Below, one piece after another: positions 25,093 to 32,644 of a DNA stretch of 35,248 nucleotides (positions are counted from its first letter, which is position 1; each line of letters begins with the position of its first letter). This DNA is from Olivibacter sp. XZL3. GTDB taxonomy: Bacteria > Bacteroidota > Bacteroidia > Sphingobacteriales > Sphingobacteriaceae. The notes beneath the pieces are model-generated. The model was given only the letters and a program-made list of their open reading frames with translations, was not told the origin of the DNA and searched no databases. The stretch covers positions 1 to 35,248 of the forward strand of contig NZ_SBJH01000057.1 of NCBI RefSeq assembly GCF_004368405.1, in the 5' to 3' direction. The position numbers and the translations under genes were made by a program.

Positions 25093-26001
25093 CTATTGCC
25101 ACTTCAGTTGTTCCAACTGCTTCCGCCACATAAAGTGCGCTAAATCGGTCGTCTTATAATCGGGATTGGCACCAGCTTGAGCGGTAACATAAGCACCGAG
25201 CGCGGCTGCATAATCCAACATATCTTCGATGGATTTTCCCAACAGCTTTTGCGCAACAAAGGCGGCCAAAAAAGAATCACCACTGCCTACGGTGTCTTTT
25301 ACAATCACCGAATAGGCTTTATAATCGTATCGCTCTGTTAGTGTATAATAAGAGGCACCATCTCCGCCTTTGGTAACAATGAGCTCCCCGATTCCGTAAA
25401 CATCCTGCAATCGATTTATACTTTCTTGCTCATTGTCGCCATCACCGCCAAGCCACGATGCGATAATCCGAAGTTCATGATTATTCAGCTTTACGATATC
25501 GGCCTTACGTAGTAGGTAATCGACAATCGATTGCTCGTAGTGGGGTGCCCGGAAATTAACATCGAACAGCTTAAGTTTTGCGTGTTCTATCAGTTCGTAC
25601 AATGTAGTCCGACTAACTTCATTACGCGCGGCGAGAGTTCCGAACACCATCAGATCAGCGCTTTCAATCAAGGTTGATGTCTCGGTATCTGAAACTATAA
25701 AGTCCCAAGCGACCGGCTGCACGATATCATAGCTCATTTCGTGGTTGGCTCCTTCGGTGGCTATGACTTCACTGGTTTTGTGATCTGCGTCTACTTGAAT
25801 ATAATCGGTGGTTAAACCCATTTTTTTCAAGAACATAGTCAGCTCCTCCCCTAGCGGATCGGCTCCGACCCTGCTGACCACATAGCTCTCTAAACCCAGT
25901 CGGTTCAGATGATAAGCGACATTCATGGGTGCGCCGCCTGGCTTTTTCCCCTCGGGAAGCATATCCCATAATACCTCTCCGTAACAAACTACTTTTTTCA
26001 T
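25093..26001 (-). CDS. PfkB-family carbohydrate kinase, probable fructokinase
   Basis: A 302-residue ribokinase-fold kinase. The N-terminal part has 'GEVLWDMLPEGKKPGGAPMNVAYHLNRLG' style substrate-binding residues (in pieces, 8-36), matching bacterial fructokinases, and the C-terminal signature 'KDTVGSGDSFLAAFVA' (about 237-252) contains the catalytic Asp and anion hole. It phosphorylates fructose, probably to fructose 6-phosphate, in the cytosol. It ends 5 bases from the convergent HTCS gene. The locus order sensor-kinase-transporter-SusCD-GH32 is that of the known fructan locus of Bacteroides. No terminator is visible between the convergent genes. Confidence 0.92.
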   Translation of the reverse strand: MKKVVCYGEVLWDMLPEGKKPGGAPMNVAYHLNRLGLESYVVSRVGADPLGEELTMFLKKMGLTTDYIQVDADHKTSEVIATEGANHEMSYDIVQPVAWDFIVSDTETSTLIESADLMVFGTLAARNEVSRTTLYELIEHAKLKLFDVNFRAPHYEQSIVDYLLRKADIVKLNNHELRIIASWLGGDGDNEQESINRLQDVYGIGELIVTKGGDGASYYTLTERYDYKAYSVIVKDTVGSGDSFLAAFVAQKLLGKSIEDMLDYAAALGAYVTAQAGANPDYKTTDLAHFMWRKQLEQLKWQ

Positions 26002-26163
26002 TATGCGATGCTGAATTAATGAGCGTTTACTTGACTAAAGTAAAGACAAAATTCGACGATCACGTTCTATATCCTCCGGATTTTTTTAAATTTTGTACCA
26101 TGGCGATGATAGTACGGCTTTGCGCGGCGTTCCGACAAGCCATGTGTTCTGTATGGAATATGC

Positions 26164-28053
26164 TTAAAAGTGACGCCGTCTCATCTGCTTATCAAGCTCC
26201 AAGGCTGCGCTGATCAGTGCCAGATGGGTAAATGCCTGCGGAAAATTCCCCAAGTGCTCCCCCTTTTTTCCGATTTGCTCGCTAAAAAGTCCTAGGTGAT
26301 TACTATATCCCAGCAATTTTTCAAAATTTTCCACTGCTTGCTCCACCTTACCCGCCTTCGCCAAGCATTCCACATACCAAAATGAGCACATATTAAAAGT
26401 CCCCTCGTCCCCATCCAGTCCATCTATTTTTTCAATATGATTATGATAACGATAAACTAGCACATCCAATCGCAGTTCCTTATCTACGGCCTCCATAGTT
26501 TTGATCCATCGCGGCTCTTGAGGTGTCAAGAAATGCACCAACGGCATGAGCAACACACTGGCATCGACGCTATCACTTCCCTTATGTTGCACCCAGCTCT
26601 CCAACTTTTCATTCCAGAAATTATGGTAGATATCCTCATAAATCTCGTTCCTTGCAGCCTTCCATTCTTGTTCGGGATAAGGAAAAGTGCGGTGTTCGGC
26701 AATTTTAATCGCCCTATCGACAGCCACCCAGCACATCAGCCGTGTATGCAAAAACTCCCGTTTTTCGTTTCTTATTTCCCATATCCCGTGATCGGGTTCG
26801 CGCCACCGCATTAACACAATCTCGACCTGTTTTACCAGAATTTCCCAGAACTCGTGGGTAATCGGTCGGAAATTTTTGTTATAAATATAGATCGTATCGA
26901 TCAGTTCCCCATATATATCCAGTTGCAACTGTTGTGCAGCGCCATTACCGATACGCACCGGTTTAGCCCCTTTATATCCATCCAAATGCAGCAGCTCTTT
27001 TTCTGTCAAATCGCCCTTTCCATCCAAAGGATAAATCAACTGTAAATCCTTATCTATGCACTGCTCATGAATCCAAGCCATAAACTTTTCCGCCTCCTCT
27101 TCAAAACCAAGTCGTAAAAAAGCATACAAGGTAAATGCAGCGTCTCGAATCCAGGTAAAACGGTAATCCCAATTCCTGTTTCCTCCCAAAGTTTCCGGTA
27201 GGCCAAACGTCGGAGCTGCTACAATGGAGCCATACTTCATCGAAGTCATTAATTTCAATGTAATAGCTGATCGGGCAACCAGTTCCTGCCAGTTACCACG
27301 ATAGGTCGATTTGCTCAACCATTTACGCCAATAACTGATTGTTTCATAATAAGTATGCTGCGCATAATGTGCCAAATCAAAGAAGCGCTCTTCTTCACCC
27401 TCTTCCACCGATTCAAGCACGATAAACACCGATTCTCCTTCTTTCACGGAAAAGGCAGCATAAGCGTCGTTGTTCTTTTTCTCCAGTTTTACCTCTGCCA
27501 TCAGTCGGACTTTTGCCCCTCCATCATTGATCGCCTCAAAAGTGAGTCTGTTGTGGTATTTGTGTAAGCTGTGCGACACCATTGCATAGTCAAAACGCGG
27601 ACAGCAGGACATTTTATAATCGATGTTCCCTCGTATACTCGAGATTTTCCGGACAATCGCACAATTGCTATGTAGCTGTCCATCACTGTTCTCGACAGGC
27701 ATATAATCCGTTAACTCAGCTATGCCTTCATCGGAGAAAAAACGAGTAATCAATACAGCTGTACCCGGCATATAGAGTTGCTTGGTTTCTATCCCTTCCA
27801 TCTGTGGTTCGATCGAAAAATAGCCGCCTTTTTGCGCGTCGAGTATTGAAGCAAAGATCGTCGCTGAATCGAATTGAGGAAAACACATAAAGTCGATGGA
27901 GCCTGTTTTAGACACAAGGGCTGATGTTTTCATATTTCCGATAATACCATAGTTGGCGATAGGCTGGTAATCTCTTTTTTCATGCTGCATATGACTAAAA
28001 CATTGTGGAAGAAGTAATGTTTGTCGCATTTTACCAAGCCATTTGCCGCACAC
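26164..28053 (-). CDS. GH15 glucoamylase/trehalase-like glycoside hydrolase
   Basis: A cytosolic family GH15 (alpha/alpha-barrel) enzyme. 'YQPIANYGIIGNMKTSALVSKTGSIDFMCFPQFD' like start (in pieces, residues 29-60) is the conserved N-terminal beta-sandwich; the catalytic barrel has 'GNRNWDYRFTWIRDAAFTLYA' (in pieces, about 295-315), 'IGNGAAQQLQLDIYGELID', and 'DGDEGTFNMCSFWYVECL' (about 552-569) with the second catalytic Glu. Members hydrolyse alpha-1,4 glucans or trehalose. The open frame runs from 28053, but the family start and a better start is Met22 at 27990, giving 608 residues. It has no signal peptide and no clear link to the fructan genes 162 bases away. Confidence 0.88.
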   Translation of the reverse strand: MCGKWLGKMRQTLLLPQCFSHMQHEKRDYQPIANYGIIGNMKTSALVSKTGSIDFMCFPQFDSATIFASILDAQKGGYFSIEPQMEGIETKQLYMPGTAVLITRFFSDEGIAELTDYMPVENSDGQLHSNCAIVRKISSIRGNIDYKMSCCPRFDYAMVSHSLHKYHNRLTFEAINDGGAKVRLMAEVKLEKKNNDAYAAFSVKEGESVFIVLESVEEGEEERFFDLAHYAQHTYYETISYWRKWLSKSTYRGNWQELVARSAITLKLMTSMKYGSIVAAPTFGLPETLGGNRNWDYRFTWIRDAAFTLYAFLRLGFEEEAEKFMAWIHEQCIDKDLQLIYPLDGKGDLTEKELLHLDGYKGAKPVRIGNGAAQQLQLDIYGELIDTIYIYNKNFRPITHEFWEILVKQVEIVLMRWREPDHGIWEIRNEKREFLHTRLMCWVAVDRAIKIAEHRTFPYPEQEWKAARNEIYEDIYHNFWNEKLESWVQHKGSDSVDASVLLMPLVHFLTPQEPRWIKTMEAVDKELRLDVLVYRYHNHIEKIDGLDGDEGTFNMCSFWYVECLAKAGKVEQAVENFEKLLGYSNHLGLFSEQIGKKGEHLGNFPQAFTHLALISAALELDKQMRRRHF

Positions 28054-28117
28054 ATTCCTTTTGACGTGGATCGTTGGTTTTCTTTGTTGCGATTTCCGAA
28101 ATAATTTTGGTTGCGTT

Positions 28118-28659
28118 TTATATAGAACTTCGATCTAGATGATTAAGTCGATAAGATGGTTTGTCTATTCTATACCAATTACATTTTACGGCATCAAGTT
28201 CAAACACTTCAACAAAAGTGAATCCAACCTTAGTCAAAACGCTGTTTGAGCCCTTATTTTGACATGCTGCGATAGCATACATTTCGTCTAATCCTAAGGT
28301 CTTAAAACCATAATCAAGTGAAGCTATCGCTGCTTCCGTTGCAATTCCTCTTCCCCAGTACCGTTTATTAATCGATAGCCGAGATCGTAATAATTCTTTT
28401 GTCCATTCGTCTCTTCCGTAATATACTTAAGACCTGCCCATCCTATAAAATCATTCGTTTGCTTATCGACGACTGCCCACCTTCCGATACCATGTTCAAT
28501 ATATTGCTTTCTAATGAAGTCGATAATACCAGGAACTTGATCCTTATCTTTTATCGGGTTGTTACCTAAATATTTATGTACCTCTGGATCGGAATCCAAT
28601 TCGTACATGCCTTCAATATCCGTCGGCAGTATTTCTCTTAAACCCAGATTACGCGTTAG
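28118..28659 (-). pseudogene. Frameshifted GNAT (RimJ/RimL-type) acetyltransferase
   Basis: The first part reads in one frame from about 28659 ('LTRNLGLREILPTDIEGMYEL') through 'NDFIGWAGLKYI' to 'YYDLGYR' near 28375. The protein then continues in another frame ('INKRYWGRGIATEAAIASL' onward, with 'NKGSNSVLTKVGFTFVEVF') to a TAA at 28118-28120. A net loss of one base at about 28366-28375 explains the break, which falls just before the acetyl-CoA-binding 'GRGIAT' motif. In addition no start codon is present upstream of 'LTRN' in its frame. Only a 94-codon frame (28324-28608) remains open. It is called a pseudogene; a sequencing error could explain the frameshift but not the missing start. Confidence 0.75.
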
Positions 28660-28863
28660 GAATTAAAACGAAAGGGAATGATCCAAAACAGGCATGAAAT
28701 AGGGAATGAGACATACTGGGGTATGGCGAATGAGCTATTGAAATGGATGTAAAGGAGCATTTCATTGCAGTTCATGAGCTAATGCGTATTCTGGGTTAAA
28801 ATTAGCGTTCAGTTTCCGCGTATATGTTCATCATTGTATTCGATCTATTATTTTATATCTTTC

Positions 28864-29340
28864 CTATTTTATCCAGCTTATTTTGACTGCCGATAATGCC
28901 GGGAGTTCCAAACGTTGATCTGGAACAACTTCAAAACCATGTTTTAAATAAAAATTCAGGGGTGACGTATACGGCTTGCCGTTTACTTTAACATCTCTGT
29001 TATGATCGATGACCCAGCCATGGAGTTGTGATTCGTAGTTTTTAAGTCGGTCCATTATAACCGAACCGATACCCTGACCATGAATGGAACTGGAAAGGAT
29101 GAGAACAAACCATCTAGCTTGATCTCTACTGAACTTAGTCCCCCAACCAGCAATTTGGTCATCGGATCTGACGAGAATATGTATCGGTTTTTCTAATCCA
29201 CCAATATATCGTTCGAAAGCTGCTAAATTATTGTAAGCCAGTTTAGCCGGGTATTCGTGATTCCACAAATCCATAATTTGCTGTTTTTCGTCTTGAGAAA
29301 GCATTCCTGTTGTTCGAAACGCTAGATCTTCTTTATTCAT
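28864..29340 (-). CDS. GNAT-family N-acetyltransferase
   Basis: A 158-residue protein with the GNAT fold: 'GGLEKPIHILVRSDDQIAGW' (about 47-66) gives the central strands, 'WFVLILSSSIHGQGIGSVIMDRL' (in pieces, about 76-98) contains the acetyl-CoA motif A with 'GQGIGS', and 'NFYLKHGFEVV' (about 128-138) is the motif B helix and strand. The acceptor substrate cannot be told from sequence. It is minus strand like its neighbours, but 76 bases separate it from the nitrilase gene, so co-transcription is only possible. Confidence 0.8.
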   Translation of the reverse strand: MNKEDLAFRTTGMLSQDEKQQIMDLWNHEYPAKLAYNNLAAFERYIGGLEKPIHILVRSDDQIAGWGTKFSRDQARWFVLILSSSIHGQGIGSVIMDRLKNYESQLHGWVIDHNRDVKVNGKPYTSPLNFYLKHGFEVVPDQRLELPALSAVKISWIK

Positions 29341-29416
29341 CCCTTTCGTATTAGCAGCATTTTCACTCAGACTCCCTTTTATACAGTTAGTAAGAAAGAG
29401 GCCGAATTAATTTTAA

Positions 29417-30205
29417 CTACAAAAATAAATGCGATTTGAATCGCTTCGCAAGTAAGCCGGTTGCTTTATCAAGGTCAAGGTCAACAACTAAAACCCCTGC
29501 TTCACCATATCCTTGATGCGCTATACAAGAACCGTCGGGAGCAATCATTGCAGAAGCTGATTCCGGATAGTTCGATGCATAATTTACACTGGCAAAATAG
29601 ATGGTGTTTTCTAATGCCCGCATCATCATCGCGCGTTCATAATAGGGGTTTTCAATTGCACCAAATCTTTTTAAAATCGGCCCTTGATCATTGCTGCCCG
29701 AGAAATGGGGATGAAAAACGATTTTTGCGTCGTTAACAGCACACCAACGCACTGACTCAGGATAGCGAAACCCTTCATGGCAGATCGTGATACCAAATTT
29801 TACTCCATTAACTTCAAATACCTGGCGCTTTTCACCCGCAGTCCAGATGTCGTCTTCGCTAGGATCGAGCTGGTTCTTCGTCTGATAACCCAGTATCTTA
29901 CCACTCTTATCTATCACATAGGCCAGATTATATAGCTGATCATCGATGCAACCATCCATCGGAAGTATGATTGCTATATTATTAGTCTTCGCTATAGTTA
30001 CAGCTGAATTTAGTGCTTTTTGTAATGACAAAGGAGACCGGTCGTCGATGGGATATCCCATACCAGGATATCCTGGAAGAAAGGATTCTGGAAAACAGAC
30101 GATTTCAGCTCCTTGTGCCACGGCATCGGCTGAAAACGACTGGAGTATTTTCAACCCGTGGCTGATTGATCCCGGGAATGGTGGTGATGCAAGCGCTATT
30201 TTCAT
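29417..30205 (-). CDS. Carbon-nitrogen hydrolase (nitrilase superfamily)
   Basis: A 262-residue protein with the nitrilase fold and a full catalytic triad: Glu40 in 'IVCFPESFLPGYPG', Lys110 in 'LGYQTKNQLDP' and Cys142 in 'FGITICHEGFRYPE'. It probably hydrolyses a small-molecule amide or carbamoyl compound; the reaction specificity is not readable. It has no signal peptide and acts in the cytosol. The neighbours (acetyltransferases, a methyltransferase) give no pathway. The region between it and the O-methyltransferase (30206-30317) shows nothing notable. Confidence 0.85.
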   Translation of the reverse strand: MKIALASPPFPGSISHGLKILQSFSADAVAQGAEIVCFPESFLPGYPGMGYPIDDRSPLSLQKALNSAVTIAKTNNIAIILPMDGCIDDQLYNLAYVIDKSGKILGYQTKNQLDPSEDDIWTAGEKRQVFEVNGVKFGITICHEGFRYPESVRWCAVNDAKIVFHPHFSGSNDQGPILKRFGAIENPYYERAMMMRALENTIYFASVNYASNYPESASAMIAPDGSCIAHQGYGEAGVLVVDLDLDKATGLLAKRFKSHLFL

Positions 30206-30317
30206 TTCTTAAGCTATTTAAATTAAGTCGATCGAATTGCCAGAAGTTATGAATAGTTGCAAACCCTTTCATCTTCCGGCTTTACATAATACGGCTACTT
30301 CTAGTATCATAGTGTCC

Positions 30318-30893
30318 CTATTTTTTAGCGATAAAAATCAACCCAGTCGACCAGTTCATTTTAGTCATTTGGATATCGCTTCGTTGTTCAAGATGCGCGA
30401 TTAGCTTGTCGACATTATCCGGGTGCCCTTCCGGCCAATTGGGCTGTGGGAGCATGTCGTCGATCAGGTAAAAACCACCCGGCTTCAGCATCGCCAGTGT
30501 CTCCTCAAGCACACTATATTTTCCCGGCCATGTATCTGCAAAGATGAGATCAAATTCCTCCTGTTGGTTTTCTACTATCCATTGGTTTCCATCTGTACAA
30601 ATCAACTCCACGCGCGGGTCAGTTCCGAAAAAATGTTTAGCCACTGATTGGTACAGCTCATTATTATCCACCGAAACGACGGTAGATTCGCTATTCATGG
30701 CTTCTACTATCCAAGATAGTGCAAGACCGGTACCTGTACCGAGCTCCAAAAAACGACCTGCCGGCTTCGAAGCAACTAAAGTTCTTAACAAACTACCGGT
30801 GTATACGTCCGATAGCATGGGGAATCCCAATTTCCGGGACTGCGCCAATATTTCTTCATAGGCTGGTGGTAAAGGAATGTTTTGCTGATTCAT
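30318..30893 (-). CDS. SAM-dependent O-methyltransferase
   Basis: A 191-residue class I methyltransferase. Motif I 'RFLELGTGTGLALSWI' (about 47-62) binds S-adenosylmethionine, the acidic strand end 'TVVSVDNNE' holds the ribose, 'FDLIFADTWPGKY' (about 114-126) is motif IV and 'LLKPGGFYLIDDM' type 'MLKPGGFYLIDDMLPQPNW' follows. It resembles the O-methyltransferase 3/YrrM-like group. The acceptor is unknown. A 53-base stretch of this gene (30608-30660) recurs 460 bases away at 31070-31123, next to the broken hipA. Confidence 0.85.
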   Translation of the reverse strand: MNQQNIPLPPAYEEILAQSRKLGFPMLSDVYTGSLLRTLVASKPAGRFLELGTGTGLALSWIVEAMNSESTVVSVDNNELYQSVAKHFFGTDPRVELICTDGNQWIVENQQEEFDLIFADTWPGKYSVLEETLAMLKPGGFYLIDDMLPQPNWPEGHPDNVDKLIAHLEQRSDIQMTKMNWSTGLIFIAKK

Positions 30894-31069
30894 ATTTTTA
30901 GCTTGTCTTAAATGGCGTCGAGTTTACTGTCCGCCCTAATCATTCACTCTAAATATCGTTATTTCTGGTGAAATCGACATACCACCTGTAAAAATAAATA
31001 CAGGAGCGACTTTGAACAGCGACCGTATAGAGACTAGCGCTAATCTCTTGGGGAAGAAACCAAAGAAAC

Positions 31070-31123
31070 CCACGCGCGGATCAAGTTCCGAAAAAATGTT
31101 TAGCCACTGATCGGTGCAGCTCA
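31070..31123 (-). pseudogene. Duplicated scrap of the O-methyltransferase gene
   Basis: Fifty-four bases match 30608-30660 with three substitutions and one extra base. On the minus strand both encode 'SVAKHFFGT', followed in the copy by a frameshift before 'DPRV'. It abuts, and slightly overlaps, the point where the hipA reading frame is lost. The rest of the stretch to 30936 gives an open frame without recognisable character. Confidence 0.65.
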
Positions 31124-31228
31124 CTTTTTACTTTTGGCATAGTGAGCGGAAAGAATTCCCATCAGTTTTGGATCCGGAATCCCTTTCCAATGCGCATATA
31201 CGTATATGTCAAATTTGCTTTTTGCCAT
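31121..31228 (-). pseudogene. hipA: N-terminal remnant of a HipA-type kinase toxin
   Basis: From an ATG at 31228 the frame reads 'MAKSKFDIYVYAHWKGIPDP' and then 'KLMGILSAHYAKSKK' before a TGA at 31121-31123. This is the typical opening of Bacteroidota HipA-like serine/threonine kinase toxins, which are normally about 400 residues long. Only 35 residues survive; the sequence then changes abruptly to the duplicated O-methyltransferase scrap. It lies 3 bases downstream of the hipB remnant, in the normal hipBA order. Non-functional. Confidence 0.7.
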
Positions 31229-31231
31229 TAC

Positions 31232-31533
31232 TTACTTCAATAATTCCAGATCCTGTAATTTTCGTCCCAATTCATCATCAGCAGCTAATTTCAATACATC
31301 ATCCTGTAAACCTAAGACACGAAGTACATTTAAGTAGGCACCAAAGGCCACACCGGTATCGCCCTTTTTCGATAAGATATAATGTTGAACCTGCAATCCC
31401 AGCCCGCTCCGAAACTTGGCTGGTCGTCAATTTACGACGCTTCCTCGCAAGCTTTATATTTTCGCCGACCTGTTCCATAAAGTTTGTTATACTTGGGGAA
31501 GACGACTTGTTTTTTAGAACTCATAGCGCCCAT
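31232..31533 (-). pseudogene. hipB: Frameshifted HipB-like XRE antitoxin
   Basis: Reading from an ATG at 31533 or 31524, 'MSSKKQVVFPKYNKL' is followed, after one frame change, by 'EQVGENIKLARKRRKLTTSQ' and 'VSERAGIAGSTLYLIEKG', a classic XRE helix-turn-helix. A second frame change in a GGG run near 31360-31370 leads to 'GAYLNVLRVLGLQDDVLKLA' and 'DDELGRKLQDLELLK' with a TAA at 31232-31234. Two indels in 300 bases, together with the truncated hipA next to it, mark a dead toxin-antitoxin module. A 6-bp inverted repeat TTGATT-GATA-AATCAA at 31535-31550 sits just upstream and may be its old operator. Confidence 0.72.
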
Positions 31534-31598
31534 TTTGATTGATAAATCAAACAAAAACAATGAATATGATTGAAATAACAAACAATTATTCAGGTTTA

Positions 31599-31619
31599 CA
31601 CGTAATAGATTGTTACGTG
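31599..31619. repeat. Inverted repeat CACGTAA-N7-TTACGTG
   Basis: Perfect 7-bp arms at 31599-31605 and 31613-31619, in the 163-base gap between the hipB remnant and the HigA-like gene. It could be a regulator site or a weak hairpin; there is no T run. Confidence 0.4.
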
Positions 31620-31696
31620 GTATGTGTTCAATAGCGTCAACATTATCTTGCTTGATACACTCCCAGTATTTACTGCATTAACATATTAGATCGTTA

Positions 31697-32188
31697 TTAA
31701 TTTGGTTTATAGATGGTGTAAGGAATTCTAGCTTTGGACTCTTCTAACGCCTGCCTTACTTTTTCAACGCCATAAAAACGTGTTATCTCTCCTTTTTCAT
31801 CTTCGTTACCACGTTCAAAGACACGTTGGATAACAGCACGGTACTGCCTCTGCCAATCTATCTTGTTGATATCCGTATCCCAAAAAAGTGATGTACTGAG
31901 AACGGACAGATCTGGCGTGGGTTGAATTTCTTTTTCTTTGACCTTTTGAATATCGTAATAAGCCTGTAGAATGACAAAGGCACCTTCTTCCAAACCTAGT
32001 TCCCGTTCGATTTTTAATGCCAGGGCTGTACTAAGCCCTCGTTTTCCTTTGGTTATCGCGTTAAACGTTTGTGGATGTTCGTCTAAAGACAATGCAAAGG
32101 GACGCTGCTTAATCGCACGCTTCTTTAATTCTCGTTCGAGAACAATCCCCGGATGTATGCCTTTATATTTTTCGAACCGCTTAATCAT
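31697..32188 (-). CDS. HigA-like XRE antitoxin with C-terminal DUF6922-like domain, orphan
   Basis: A 163-residue protein. Residues about 10-85 form a HigA-type helix-turn-helix: 'GIHPGIVLERELKKRAIKQR' then 'FNAITKGKRGLSTALALKIE'. Residues about 100-163 ('LFWDTDINKIDWQRQYRAVI' and on) form a short domain, DUF6922 as I recall it, that in Bacteroidota often precedes an AbiEii-type nucleotidyltransferase toxin gene. Here the downstream side (below 31697) has no such toxin, only the hipBA remnant, so it is an orphan antitoxin. The same domain appears, without the helix-turn-helix, in the gene at 32645 on the other strand. Confidence 0.78.
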   Translation of the reverse strand: MIKRFEKYKGIHPGIVLERELKKRAIKQRPFALSLDEHPQTFNAITKGKRGLSTALALKIERELGLEEGAFVILQAYYDIQKVKEKEIQPTPDLSVLSTSLFWDTDINKIDWQRQYRAVIQRVFERGNEDEKGEITRFYGVEKVRQALEESKARIPYTIYKPN

Positions 32189-32209
32189 AGAATAAATATA
32201 AACATTTTT

Positions 32210-32418
32210 GTTTATATAAATATAAGATTATGATTTTGGATATTCTTACTCGCGGGATTCAAATGACCGTCTTGATCTGCTAGGGCAACAATTTCCTCCC
32301 AAACCTTACCGTCATTTCCAGCCCCAGATTCAAAAACTATTGGAATCCCCTTGCCAGGCTTTACCGTAAAGTTTAGTTTATGGGTACCTACATCTATTAT
32401 GGCGACATACTTGCTGAA
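32210..32418 (-). pseudogene. N-terminal scrap of an alpha/beta hydrolase
   Basis: On the minus strand an open frame without a start codon reads 'YVAIIDVGTHKLNFTVKPG' then 'KGIPIVFESGAGNDGKVWEE'. This is the opening strand pair and oxyanion-hole region ('PIVFESGAG') of alpha/beta hydrolases. After 'IVALADQ' the similarity ends and the frame runs into unrelated sequence. It lies in the 456-base gap between the two antitoxin genes. The fragment is about 50 codons of a normally 280-300 codon gene. Confidence 0.5.
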
Positions 32419-32498
32419 GGAGGACGACGAATGCCTTATTTCCTTCCCTTCATACTATTCTGTCATAAACAAACGTAATAGAAAATGAATTGGTGTTT

Positions 32499-32559
32499 AT
32501 TACCTTTTGTGGTACGATAAGACCTAAAAATTGGGTCTTATCGTACCACAAAAGGTAAT
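32499..32559. repeat. Perfect 26-bp inverted repeat
   Basis: Arms 32499-32524 and 32534-32559 are exact reverse complements, joined by a 9-base loop TAAAAATTG. Each arm begins ATTACCTTTTGTGG and continues ACGATAAGACC. The stem is too long for a simple operator and there is no T run on either strand, so it is not a typical terminator. It stands about 90 bases ahead of the AbiEii toxin-antitoxin operon. Confidence 0.9.
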
Positions 32560-32571
32560 GACATGTCATTA
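32556..32571. promoter_or_regulatory. 16-bp perfect palindrome, candidate antitoxin operator
   Basis: TAATGACATGTCATTA is self-complementary over all 16 bases and overlaps the end of the 26-bp inverted repeat by four bases. It lies 74 bases ahead of the antitoxin start at 32645, a plausible autoregulation site. Confidence 0.5.
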
Positions 32572-32631
32572 AATAGATGGCTTATGCCCAAATTTATTTT
32601 ACTTTTATTTTCTTTTGTTTCCAATATGCCG

Positions 32632-32639
32632 TAAATTTG
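32632..32639 (+). promoter_or_regulatory. Candidate -7 element of the AbiEii operon
   Basis: TAAATTTG matches TAnnTTTG but ends only five bases before the ATG at 32645, so transcription from it would give an almost leaderless mRNA. A -33 TTG at the right spacing was not found. Confidence 0.3.
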
Positions 32640-32644
32640 TATAA

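Noticed and set aside
28677-28751. Short plus-strand frame ending YWGMANELLKWM
   Set aside because: It may be the 3' end of a lost gene, but 24 codons without a recognisable family are too little to call.
30936-31124. A 62-codon minus-strand open frame
   Set aside because: It begins in the duplicated O-methyltransferase scrap in the wrong frame and continues into sequence with no recognisable protein character.
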